From: Pseudomonas fuscovaginae SE-1
GTDB lineage: Bacteria > Pseudomonadota > Gammaproteobacteria > Pseudomonadales > Pseudomonadaceae
Direction: 5' to 3'
Assembly (NCBI RefSeq): GCF_000364705.1
Contig: NZ_AQOH01000294.1
Location: 1 to 47,280, forward strand
DNA length: 47,280 nucleotides
Below the pieces are notes generated by a model, which was given only the letters and a program-made list of their open reading frames with translations, was not told the DNA's origin and did no database searches. Made by a program: the position numbers and the translations under genes. Positions 23,523 to 31,110 of the stretch are shown piece by piece. How positions within the stretch are numbered: position 1 is the stretch's first letter; each line of letters begins with the position of its first letter.

Positions 23523-24272
23523 ATGAAATTGCCAAGACCCAATTGGGGCTGGGCCTCGCTGCCCTTTCTGCTGCTGGTGTGGATCCTTCTCGCCAGCCGC
23601 TTCCCCAGCTACGTGTTGCCACAACCCTGGGTGGTCGCCGCCGAGGCGCTGCGCTGGATCGACGACGGCTCGCTGTGGAAGCAGTTCCGCGCCAGCGCCC
23701 TGGAGGAACTGGCCGGTTTCGGCAGCGCGGTGCTGGTGGCAGTGATCTTCGGCACCGCCGCCGGCCTGTCGCGGCGCCTGCGCGAGTTCGTCGCACCGCT
23801 CAACAGCCTGTTCATGGCGATTCCGCCGATCGCCTGGGCGCCACTGATCCTGATCATTTTCGGCCTCGGGTTCTTCTCGATCATGTTGGTGATCTTCATC
23901 GCCGCCGTGTTCCCGATGATCGTCACGCTGCAGGAAGGCGTGCTGGGCATCCGCGACGGCGAAGTCCGCGCGGCCCGGACCCTCGGCGCCAGCCCGCGGC
24001 AACTGCTGCTGCACATCTACCTGCCGGCCTCGCTGCCGTTTCTCACCGCCGCGCTGCGTATCGGCTTCAGCCAGGGCTGGCGCGCACTGGTGGCCGCCGA
24101 GATGATCGGTGCCTCCCAGGGTATCGGCTGGATGGTCTCGATGGGCGGGCAAATCGGCAACAGCAGCCAAGTGCTGCTGGGTATCGTCATCATCGGCCTG
24201 CTCGCCTGGCTGATGGAAAGCCTGGTGTTTCGCCGGCTCGAACGTCACTACCAATCCTGGCGAGCCGCCTGA
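23523..24272 (+). CDS. ABC transporter permease, SsuC/TauC type
   Basis: A 249-residue permease with about six membrane segments. The cytoplasmic coupling loop (EAA motif) is AARTLGASPRQLLLHIYLPASLP, given here only to show GAS...LP, and is followed by ALRIGFSQGWRALVAAEMIGA, typical for SsuC/TauC/NrtB. It forms the membrane channel of the importer with the two upstream proteins. ATG 23523 is used; a TTG 6 bases earlier is also in frame. It begins 8 bp after the binding-protein stop. The PHP-hydrolase gene follows after 49 bp, implying the imported compound is processed in the cytoplasm. Confidence 0.9.
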   Translation: MKLPRPNWGWASLPFLLLVWILLASRFPSYVLPQPWVVAAEALRWIDDGSLWKQFRASALEELAGFGSAVLVAVIFGTAAGLSRRLREFVAPLNSLFMAIPPIAWAPLILIIFGLGFFSIMLVIFIAAVFPMIVTLQEGVLGIRDGEVRAARTLGASPRQLLLHIYLPASLPFLTAALRIGFSQGWRALVAAEMIGASQGIGWMVSMGGQIGNSSQVLLGIVIIGLLAWLMESLVFRRLERHYQSWRAA

Positions 24273-24321
24273 GGCGCCCCGCCGTTCCCATCACGTTTGT
24301 GATTTTCAACGAGGTATTCCC

Positions 24322-26691
24322 GTGAGCCAGACCTTCGATCCCCGTGACGCCGGCCCGTACATCGCCCCCAGCGGGCTCTACGAACGCAACAAGGCACGGC
24401 CCTTCCTCGGCAGCATCCAGTGCGACCGCCAGACTCTGGTCGCCGGCCAGTGGGACGAGATCACCTTCGTCTACGAGGTCGGTGCCAGCGGCCTGGCCGA
24501 CGGCGCCTGGCTCAAGCTGGCGTTCAAGTTCTACTCGGACTGGGCCCTGTTCCAGACCTCCGACCCGACGGCGGCCAACTATGTCAGCGCCGAGTACCAG
24601 GCCGGTGACCTGGTGCCGGGCCAGAGCCCGGCCACGGTACAGCACCTGAAGGTTCGCTTCGACCAGAAGGGCCATGAACGCCCCTTTCAGAAGGCCATCC
24701 TGGTCGACATCGTCGACGGCTATCTCAACCCCGGCGACCGCATCATCATCCGCCTCGGCGACCGTCGCCAGGGAGGCGCCGGCACTCGCGTGCAGAGTTT
24801 CGTCGAGAAGGATTTCCGCCTGCGACTGTTCATCGATCCGCTGGGCAGTTCCAAGTTCGCCGAAATACCGGGTGACCTACTGCTGGACATCATCCCCGGT
24901 GCGCCGGAGCGGCTGCAGGTAATCGCGCCGCGCCTGGTTGGCGAAGGCCAGCCGTTCGACCTCCTGGTACGCGCCGACGATGCCTGGGGCAATACCTGTC
25001 GACACACACCATTGACCGGTGAACTCACCCTGGCCGGGCCGGCCGCTCAAGTCCAGCGCCTGCCCTTCACCTTGGCCAGCGAAGGCTGGGCGATCCTGCG
25101 GGTGCCGGCCATCGAGCTCTCGGCACAAGGCGAATGGTCGATCCAGGCCGCCACCGGACAGCCCGGCGTGCAACCGGGCGCGGCCTTCGTCAACGTCGAC
25201 GCGGCACTGGGCACCCTGCGACCGCTGTATGCCGACCTGCACGTGCATTCCGATGACACGGTGGGCACCAACGATACGCTGTACAACCTCAGCTACGGCC
25301 GCGATGTCGCCGGCCTGGACGTGCTCGGCTACACCGCCAACGACTTCAACATCACCGAGCAGCGCTGGGATGCGGCAGTCAAGCTGATCGGCGAGCTGAA
25401 CGAACCGGGACGCTTCGTCTGCTACCCGGGCACCGAATGGTGCGGCAACTCCTGCGCCGGCGGCGACCGCAACGTAGTGTTCCTCCACGACGGCAAGCCG
25501 GAGTTTCCCTTCGACACCCAGGGGCGGCTGGTGCGCTCCTTCGAGTGGAACGAGTTCACCGCCGGCACCATCAAGCCCGGCGCCTGGCCGGTGGATGAGC
25601 TGTATGCAGCCTACGCGCATGACCCGGAAGGCCACCTGATGATGCCCCATGTCGGCGGCCGGCGCTGCAACCTCGACTGGCACCATCCCGAGCTGGAGCG
25701 CCTGGTGGAAGTCGGTTCGGCCTGGGGCCAGTTCCACTGGGTCTACGCCGAAGCCCTGCAGCGCGGCTACCGTGTCGGTGCCGCGGCCAACAGCGACGAG
25801 CACCAGGGCCGTTGCGGTGGTGGCGTACCGGCCACGGCCGTGTTCGGTTCCCGCGGTGGCCTGACCGGCGTCATTGCCGAAAGCTTCGATCGCGCCGGCG
25901 TAGGTCGCGCCCTGCGCGCCCGCCACACCTTCGCGACCACCGGCGAACGCAGCCTGGCGGTGTTGCGTCTGGGCGAGCATCTAATGGGTGACGTGGTGAC
26001 GGTCAGCGGCGAAACCGCCCTGGATTACCGCCTGCTGGGCGATGCCGGCTGGGAACAGATCGAACTGTTGCGTGGCGACCAGCGCATCTGGTCGCGTAAC
26101 CTGCATGTCGAAGCCGGTCTGTCGTCGCGACGGATCCGCCTGCGCCTGGGCGGTGCGCGAATCAAGGACCGCTATCGCGGCGCCTACTGGAGCGGTGAAA
26201 TCAGCCTGACCGGTGCGACCATCAATGCCTTCCGTTTCCTCGGTGCCGACCACCCCGAGCAGGTGGCATGGCGCAAGGACGCCACCACCCTGGCACTCAA
26301 GACCGACACCAATGGCGACACTGACAGCCTGGAAATCGATATTTCCGGGCTGGCCGGCGCCAGCATCGACGTGCAGTTGCGGATCGATGCTTATGTCAAG
26401 GTCGGCGACCCGCTGGAGCCACACCCGCATGTGCATGCACCCACGGTGACACTGCAACTGACAGGCGAAGAACTGCTGGCCGCTGGCGCGCTCGTCAAGA
26501 CACTGCCCGGTGCGGAACTGCAGGTGACAGTGGAGCAGATCAGCGAAATCCCTCTGCCTCGCGAGGTCTCTGGCCGGATCGAGCTGAGTTCGCTGAACCT
26601 GGAAGCGGGTCGCGAACATCCGCTGTTCATCACTGCCCGTCAGCGCGACCAATCACGAGTCTGGACCTCGGCGCTGTTCGTCACACTCTGA
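24322..26691 (+). CDS. Large PHP-superfamily metallohydrolase of the ABC importer operon
   Basis: A 789-residue protein without signal peptide. Residues about 1-300 are beta-rich (Ig-like or carbohydrate-binding-like segments). The middle is PHP-like: ADLHVHSDDT (His-x-His), GLDVLGYTANDFN, CYPGTEW with a ligand-type Glu, MMPHVGG, and NSDEHQGR near residue 495. These fit a di- or tri-metal active site as in PHP phosphoesterases and the DUF3604 group. The C-terminal 250 residues are again beta-rich. It starts with GTG, supported by GAGG 7 bases earlier. Being last in a GntR-controlled importer operon suggests that it hydrolyses the imported compound. The chemistry is not known to me. Confidence 0.8.
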   Translation: MSQTFDPRDAGPYIAPSGLYERNKARPFLGSIQCDRQTLVAGQWDEITFVYEVGASGLADGAWLKLAFKFYSDWALFQTSDPTAANYVSAEYQAGDLVPGQSPATVQHLKVRFDQKGHERPFQKAILVDIVDGYLNPGDRIIIRLGDRRQGGAGTRVQSFVEKDFRLRLFIDPLGSSKFAEIPGDLLLDIIPGAPERLQVIAPRLVGEGQPFDLLVRADDAWGNTCRHTPLTGELTLAGPAAQVQRLPFTLASEGWAILRVPAIELSAQGEWSIQAATGQPGVQPGAAFVNVDAALGTLRPLYADLHVHSDDTVGTNDTLYNLSYGRDVAGLDVLGYTANDFNITEQRWDAAVKLIGELNEPGRFVCYPGTEWCGNSCAGGDRNVVFLHDGKPEFPFDTQGRLVRSFEWNEFTAGTIKPGAWPVDELYAAYAHDPEGHLMMPHVGGRRCNLDWHHPELERLVEVGSAWGQFHWVYAEALQRGYRVGAAANSDEHQGRCGGGVPATAVFGSRGGLTGVIAESFDRAGVGRALRARHTFATTGERSLAVLRLGEHLMGDVVTVSGETALDYRLLGDAGWEQIELLRGDQRIWSRNLHVEAGLSSRRIRLRLGGARIKDRYRGAYWSGEISLTGATINAFRFLGADHPEQVAWRKDATTLALKTDTNGDTDSLEIDISGLAGASIDVQLRIDAYVKVGDPLEPHPHVHAPTVTLQLTGEELLAAGALVKTLPGAELQVTVEQISEIPLPREVSGRIELSSLNLEAGREHPLFITARQRDQSRVWTSALFVTL

Positions 26692-27049
26692 CAGCGGCCC
26701 CGAAAAAAACGGTAGCAGATCGGCTTTTGACAGCCCCCACGGCATTGTTCATTGTGTGGGGGCATACCGCTGAACTTGTCAGCACCATGCCGATGTAGCT
26801 TGGATCCGAGGGGCTACGATACGCAGTTGCGTAGGGTCCGCCTCCAGGTCGCAGCGCTTCCAGTCACGCGACCGATCGACCTGCGTCGATGGAAGCATCG
26901 CTGTGACCCCGCTGTTCTCCCCGACTCTTGCATCCGCCCAGAGCAGACGCTCAAGGAAAGGGCGTGGCCTGCTGCATCGTTTTACCACCTCAACCGGGAA
27001 ATCACCTCCCGGTCGGGACCGGTGGTTTCTCTCGAACAGGAGAAGTCAT
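26692..27049. other. 358 bp non-coding stretch with three inverted repeats
   Basis: No credible gene. It holds GCCCCCAC / GTGGGGGC (26733-26740 with 26756-26763), 42 bases after the PHP-hydrolase stop and without a T run, possibly a weak terminator. TACGCA-gt-TGCGTA (26820-26833) is a perfect palindrome that could bind a regulator. A nested hairpin at 26984-27026 (ACCACC with GGTGGT around CCGGG with CCCGG) sits 24 bases before the next start and could shape the leader of that mRNA. Confidence 0.5.
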
Positions 27050-27355
27050 ATGTCCCCACAGCAACAGGCAGGCGCTACCTTCAAGTACGCCCTTGTCCTG
27101 ACCCCGTTGACATGGAAGAAGGCCGTAAAGGACTACAGGGGCCAACGGGGGTCAACCTTCGAAATCCGCCTGCGGGAGCTGCTCAACGCAGCGGCCAGGG
27201 CACACAACCGGCAACCTGAGGCCAGGCAGGTGCATTTCGACCTGTACCCGCTCATGGAGAAACGGTTCCGTCTGGAGCTGGTGCTCAGCCTGCTGAGTTC
27301 GAACAACGGGCTGCAGTATCTGCTGCTTTCGCTCAAGGAAGAATGGACCGCGTGA
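27050..27355 (+). CDS. Hypothetical 101-residue protein
   Basis: A small basic protein beginning MSPQQQAGATFKYALVLTP with a clear AGGAG ribosome site ahead of ATG 27050 and an intrinsic terminator 35 bases after its stop, so it looks like a genuine single-gene unit. I do not recognise the family. It reads as a leading beta strand, a basic helix (WKKAVKDYRG), a long amphipathic helix (EIRLRELLNAAARAH) and two short strands or helices ending LLSLKEEWTA. There is no signal peptide, cysteine cluster or membrane segment. The frame extends upstream of this start but through the leader hairpin. Location beside an orphan conjugative-element gene suggests an acquired segment. Confidence 0.65.
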   Translation: MSPQQQAGATFKYALVLTPLTWKKAVKDYRGQRGSTFEIRLRELLNAAARAHNRQPEARQVHFDLYPLMEKRFRLELVLSLLSSNNGLQYLLLSLKEEWTA

Positions 27356-27390
27356 CCGTCGGGACTCCCCCTTTGGGATCACCTCAAGAA

Positions 27391-27413
27391 AAGCCCGCTT
27401 CGGCGGGCTTTTT
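27391..27413 (+). terminator. Rho-independent terminator
   Basis: AAGCCCGC, a TTCG tetraloop and GCGGGCTT make a perfect 8 bp stem (27391-27410) that runs into TTT, forming a TTTTT run from the stem base. It closes the 101-residue gene 35 bases upstream. Confidence 0.9.
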
Positions 27414-27597
27414 CTCGTCCGCGGTTTGAGGACGCCTGATATAACGCTCACCGGGAGCCGGTTTGCCTACTGAGGTCTTCCTGCCAATTTGCAACCCTGC
27501 ACCCACCATCGCGTGAGGACACCTGGATGCATGGTTCCCCTACCGGGCCCCTGGCCGCTCTTGTAACGCTCGCAGTACCGCTGGCCGGAGGGCGAGG

Positions 27598-27858
27598 ATG
27601 AAGTGGCCAACCCGCGTGGAACTGCACTTCATCGCGGCATGGGCGCCCCAGACGTCGGTACCGGCCGTCTGTGCCGACCTCAACGAATTGCTCGGCCTTG
27701 CCCAGTTGGGCATGCTCGATGGCCAGGCCCTTTATCCCCTGCTCGAGAACTGCGGCCTGAGCCCGAGGTGGATCGGCCCCGGCGGAATCGAAATCCGTGA
27801 CCCGCTGGCCGGGACGCTGCTGCTCTGCTTCGAGCTGTGGGAAGTCACGATTCACTGA
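27598..27858 (+). CDS. Hypothetical 86-residue protein
   Basis: A small protein, MKWPTRVELHFIAAWAP at the start, with a dense ribosome site (GGAGGGCGAGG directly before the ATG). It has a mixed alpha/beta look: LNELLGLAQLGMLDGQALYPLLENCGL, then IEIRDPLAGTLLLCFELWEVTIH. No motif that I recognise, no signal peptide. The 184 bp before it, after the upstream terminator, show no other feature. An opposite-strand frame covering the same bases reads as low-complexity shadow, which is why the plus strand is chosen. It converges with the PFL_4669-like gene. Confidence 0.55.
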   Translation: MKWPTRVELHFIAAWAPQTSVPAVCADLNELLGLAQLGMLDGQALYPLLENCGLSPRWIGPGGIEIRDPLAGTLLLCFELWEVTIH

Positions 27859-28006
27859 AGGAACCAAGCTCGTGCCAAGCCACTCGGACATTGTCGATGC
27901 CTGGGGAGGATGGCGGCTGTGGTCGTCGGGGGCTACGCCGTGTATGGCGACCGCGACCTCGAACGCGTGCCAGCCAGGTTCGAGTGGTCCGGAAAGACTG
28001 CCCGAC

Positions 28007-28040
28007 AAAAACGACTACCCAGCCCGCATGGGCCGGGTAG
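28007..28040 (-). terminator. Rho-independent terminator of the PFL_4669-like gene
   Basis: Read on the minus strand, CTACCC-g-GCCC, a four-base loop, then GGGC-t-GGGTAG gives a 10 bp stem with one mismatch pair, followed by TCG and a run of five T. It starts 21 bases after the stop of the minus-strand gene. Confidence 0.85.
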
Positions 28041-28060
28041 CGCAAGGCGACTCGCGAAAC

Positions 28061-28831
28061 TCAATCGCTGGCCGACGAACCGGGAGCCCGATAGTCATTG
28101 GCTTGGGGCGCATGGACGAGCCAGGGGAACCGCTCGGCCACGTCATCGGCGTCCTTGACGACCCGGTCGCGGATGAGAGGCGGAGCGAAATCCGCCCTTC
28201 GCGTGCCATCCAGCACATCCATGGGCAACTCACCGAACAGTTTTCTGGCCTGGCGGGCCAGGTCGTTGTCGCAGGCGAAATCGGTCCGGGTCGCGCCGGA
28301 ATAGCGATACCTGCGCGGCAGGCCGAACAGACCGCGCAACAGCCGACCGCCCGCATGGATCCGACTCTCCATCTCCCGCCGATCGATCAATGCGACGTGA
28401 TGGGCATGCAACAGGCGGCGAACGACAGTGTCGTAGGTGATCAACAGATACATCCCCAGAAAGCCGAACTGGGTGGTAATGGCAATCGGCAGCCTGACAG
28501 GCCGGATATTGAAATTCTCCTGCGCACTGATCGCATCCGGAAAGGCCCTCATGAGCAGTTCCAGATTGTCCTGGATCAGCGCCAGCTCGGCCTTGCAGCG
28601 CTGCAGCCTCTCCTGGATGCGCAACATCCAGAGGTCGGCGTAGGGATCATCCTGCGCGGCGCCCTCCATCACCTTCCTGAGCGAGCCGAGAAAGCCGCCA
28701 AAACCGATGATCGCGGTCTTCTCCTCGCTCGCGGCCCTGCCTTGCCAGATCTGCACGGCATGAAAGGTATGCAACGTCAGCTCCATGGCACTGCGCAACG
28801 GGCCGAGTCTGGTTTCGATGGAATAGAACAT
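28061..28831 (-). CDS. PFL_4669-family integrating conjugative element protein homologue (TIGR03761)
   Basis: A 256-residue protein matching the pattern I know for TIGR03761: LRSAMELTLHTFHAVQIWQGR near the N-terminus, QDDPYADLWMLRIQERL, LPIAITTQFGFLGMYLLITYDTVVRRLLHAHH, LIDRREMESRIH, LRGLFGLPRRYRYSGATR and ARKLFGELPMDVLDGTRRADFAPPLIRD. The start at 28831 is fixed by AGGAG 7 bases upstream. In integrating conjugative elements this gene sits among dozens of transfer genes; none is visible here, so this is an orphan copy. Its frame is intact and it has its own terminator, suggesting it is still expressed or only recently isolated. Biochemical function is unknown in the family. Confidence 0.82.
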   Translation of the reverse strand: MFYSIETRLGPLRSAMELTLHTFHAVQIWQGRAASEEKTAIIGFGGFLGSLRKVMEGAAQDDPYADLWMLRIQERLQRCKAELALIQDNLELLMRAFPDAISAQENFNIRPVRLPIAITTQFGFLGMYLLITYDTVVRRLLHAHHVALIDRREMESRIHAGGRLLRGLFGLPRRYRYSGATRTDFACDNDLARQARKLFGELPMDVLDGTRRADFAPPLIRDRVVKDADDVAERFPWLVHAPQANDYRAPGSSASD

Positions 28832-29019
28832 TGATCGCTCCTGGCTGGAATATCGGAATCCCAGTCTCATCAGGAACAAGATCGCCATCAGCCGGAAAAC
28901 AGAACCGGTAGCGTACGGTTTTCAACAGTGAGAGGTCCGACTTTCCTGCAAGCCCGACGGCGCACCATTGATCGCGATCGCCAGTAGGGACACCTGCCCG
29001 AATCGATAAGAACGCCCTC

Positions 29020-29035
29020 GCATTGCGCGCAATGC
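29020..29035. repeat. 16 bp perfect palindrome
   Basis: GCATTGCGCGCAATGC equals its own reverse complement. It lies mid-way in a divergent intergenic region, 189 bases from the start of the PFL_4669-like gene and 240 from the chemoreceptor start, and may be a regulator site. Confidence 0.45.
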
Positions 29036-29219
29036 TTTGCAGTTCGCAACCGGCGATGCCGCCTGGCAAAGACTTGGACCGAGGTGGAATAGGCGAATTC
29101 ACCACACAGGCCGATAGACCCTGCCAGATAAACCTGCAAGTTCTACATGAGCCGCCGAAACAAAAAGTTACTTAATATCTGGAGGCCGATAGACGGTCAT
29201 TAATGAGCAATGGGGACAC

Positions 29220-29246
29220 TCAAGTATCCCCATGCCTGGGCGATAG
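29220..29246 (+). promoter_or_regulatory. FliA (sigma-28) type flagellar promoter
   Basis: TCAAGTAT (29220-29227), exactly 11 bases, then GGCGATAG (29239-29246). The known consensus is TAAAGTTT-N11-GCCGATAA; each half matches at six of eight positions and the spacing is exact. It ends 28 bases before the chemoreceptor ATG and supports both flagellar co-regulation and the choice of start at 29275. Confidence 0.6.
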
Positions 29247-29274
29247 GCTAATTAAGCCCGCACAGGACACTTCC

Positions 29275-30903
29275 ATGATACTTCGCAAACTGAACCTCGC
29301 CCCGCGTTCCGCCGTCTGCTTCGGTCTCTTCGGCGTGATGATACTTGCCATTGGCCTGATTGCGTTGCGGCAAGTCGACCGTCTCAACGATTCGGAGAAG
29401 TTCGTTGAAGGCAACGTGCTGCCCAGTGTGAAGTTGCTCGGACAACTCGATAAAGAGTTCGTCTCCATTCGAGGCAACAACGCCCGCCTGCGCAACCCGA
29501 TCGAGCCTCAGGAACGCAAGGTGAAAGCCCTCAGCGACATCCAGCGCTCTCGCGATTTGATCAAAGAGGAAATGGAAGCACTGGGCAAACTCATCGTTAC
29601 GCCCCAGGGGCGTAAGACTTTTGAAGAATTTTCGCGGGCACAGCAACTGTACACCAGAACCCAGGACCAATATCTCGCCTCGGTCGCCGCTGGGCAATTG
29701 GAACAGTCTGTCCAGATATCCAACGGCAACATGAAGGAAGCCGCAGACCTGGTAGAGACCACGATAACGAAACTCATCGGCATCAACGAGGAAAAAGCCC
29801 TCAAGGCCGGTAAAGAGGCTGATCATGTTTATCAGCAGACCTTGTGGATCGTGGGTATGTTCATCGCGGCGGCCATTGGCGCCTCCCTGTTACTCGCGTT
29901 GCTTTACACCCGCAGCCTGACCGTGCCTCTTGGCCAGGCGTTGAGCGTGGCCGAGCGAATTGCCGCCAACGACTTGAGCAGGCGTATTGACACCGACGGG
30001 TCGGACGAGGCCGCGCGGATGATAGCGGCACTGGCTACGATGCAGACCAATCTGCGCAATGCGCTGACCTTGATTGGCGACTCATCGACGCAGCTGGCTG
30101 CGACCTCGGAAGAGATGCATGCGGTGACCGAAGGCGCTGCACACAACATCCAACGTCAGGGCAATGAAATTGAAATGGCGGCCACCGCAGTCAACGAAAT
30201 GAGTGCCGCCGTGGAAGAGGTGGCCAGCAATGCCGCCTCCACCTCCCAACTGACTGCCCATTCGAGCTCCGCGGCCATTGCGGGACGCACCCAGGTCGAG
30301 GAGACGGTGGCAGCCATCAACCAGATGGTTTCCAGTGTCCAGACAACCTCGACGCAAGTGCAGGCCCTGGCAAACATGGCGACCGACATCAGCAAGGTGC
30401 TGGATGTGATTCGTGCCATTGCCGAACAAACCAACCTGCTGGCGCTGAATGCCGCCATTGAGGCCGCACGTGCCGGTGAGGCCGGTCGAGGTTTTGCCGT
30501 CGTCGCCGATGAGGTCAGGGCGCTGGCCCATCGTACCCAGCAATCCACGCAGGAAATCGAACAGATGGTCGGTTCGATTCAATCCGGGACGTCCAACGCC
30601 GTGTCCTCGATGAGTCAAACCAGCACTCAGGCACAAAAGACACTGGAGATGGCTCATGGCGCAGGCACGGTTCTGGTCAACATCACCGACGCCCTGAGCC
30701 AGATCAACGAACGCAACCTGATGATTGCCACCGCAGCCGAAGAACAGGCACAGGTGGCACGTGAGGTCGACCAGAACCTGGTCAGCATCCGCGACCTGTC
30801 GAGCCAGACCTCAGAAGGCTCGAGCCAAACCGCCATCGCCACGGCCGAGCTGTCGAGCCTGGCGATCAACTTGAATCGCCTGACCCGACAGTTCCAGCTT
30901 TGA
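29275..30903 (+). CDS. Methyl-accepting chemotaxis protein (transmembrane)
   Basis: A 542-residue chemoreceptor. A first membrane helix at about residues 10-32 is followed by a periplasmic helical bundle of about 150 residues, a second membrane helix near 185-210, a HAMP domain (PLGQALSVAERIAANDLSRRI) and the cytoplasmic signalling hairpin whose tip reads IAEQTNLLALNAAIEAARAGEAGRGFAVVADEVR. It senses an unknown ligand and controls CheA. No CheR-binding pentapeptide ends the protein. The start at 29275 is set by AGGA 9 bases earlier and by the FliA-like promoter just upstream; an in-frame ATG at 29203 would lie before that promoter. A second receptor gene follows, but after 207 bp. Confidence 0.93.
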   Translation: MILRKLNLAPRSAVCFGLFGVMILAIGLIALRQVDRLNDSEKFVEGNVLPSVKLLGQLDKEFVSIRGNNARLRNPIEPQERKVKALSDIQRSRDLIKEEMEALGKLIVTPQGRKTFEEFSRAQQLYTRTQDQYLASVAAGQLEQSVQISNGNMKEAADLVETTITKLIGINEEKALKAGKEADHVYQQTLWIVGMFIAAAIGASLLLALLYTRSLTVPLGQALSVAERIAANDLSRRIDTDGSDEAARMIAALATMQTNLRNALTLIGDSSTQLAATSEEMHAVTEGAAHNIQRQGNEIEMAATAVNEMSAAVEEVASNAASTSQLTAHSSSAAIAGRTQVEETVAAINQMVSSVQTTSTQVQALANMATDISKVLDVIRAIAEQTNLLALNAAIEAARAGEAGRGFAVVADEVRALAHRTQQSTQEIEQMVGSIQSGTSNAVSSMSQTSTQAQKTLEMAHGAGTVLVNITDALSQINERNLMIATAAEEQAQVAREVDQNLVSIRDLSSQTSEGSSQTAIATAELSSLAINLNRLTRQFQL

Positions 30904-30915
30904 GATGAAACCCGC

Positions 30916-30943
30916 GCCACGGCCGTCTGCGGGCGACCGTGGC
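30916..30943 (+). terminator. Stem-loop after the first chemoreceptor
   Basis: GCCACGG pairs with CCGTGGC around a 14-base loop, beginning 12 bases after the stop codon. There is no T run, so termination is possible but not assured. Confidence 0.4.
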
Positions 30944-31110
30944 AGACCCGCCTGCGCTGCCCTCCAAAAAATAACTTATACAGTGAACTTTTTCTGTACA
31001 AGAAAAGTCCGACCGCTGATGCCAATTGGTCATCATTAAGCCATCACTCCGCCCCTCTCATGGCAAGCGTTTGTGAAGGATTCAGTCAACGGTTCGGGAG
31101 CAGCTTTCCT

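Larger units (their letters stand above)
28832..29274. other. 443 bp divergent intergenic region
   Basis: No gene is convincing here. It holds the divergent promoters of the conjugative-element homologue and the first chemoreceptor. A 16 bp perfect palindrome, GCATTGCGCGCAATGC, lies at 29020-29035. A FliA-like promoter sits at 29220-29246. The rest shows no repeat, RNA or coding bias that I can support. Confidence 0.55.

Noticed and set aside
24877..25980. 367-residue minus-strand frame in the PHP gene
   Set aside because: The plus strand shows PHP metal motifs; this frame shows none.
27448..28008. 186-residue minus-strand frame
   Set aside because: It overlaps the 86-residue plus-strand gene, which has a far better ribosome site; it would also be crossed by the terminator at 28007-28040.
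29166..29192. Second FliA-like -10 (GCCGATAG at 29185-29192)
   Set aside because: The -10 half is good, but the bases 11 further upstream (AGTTACTT) do not match, and the closest AAAAGTTA lies three bases too far away.
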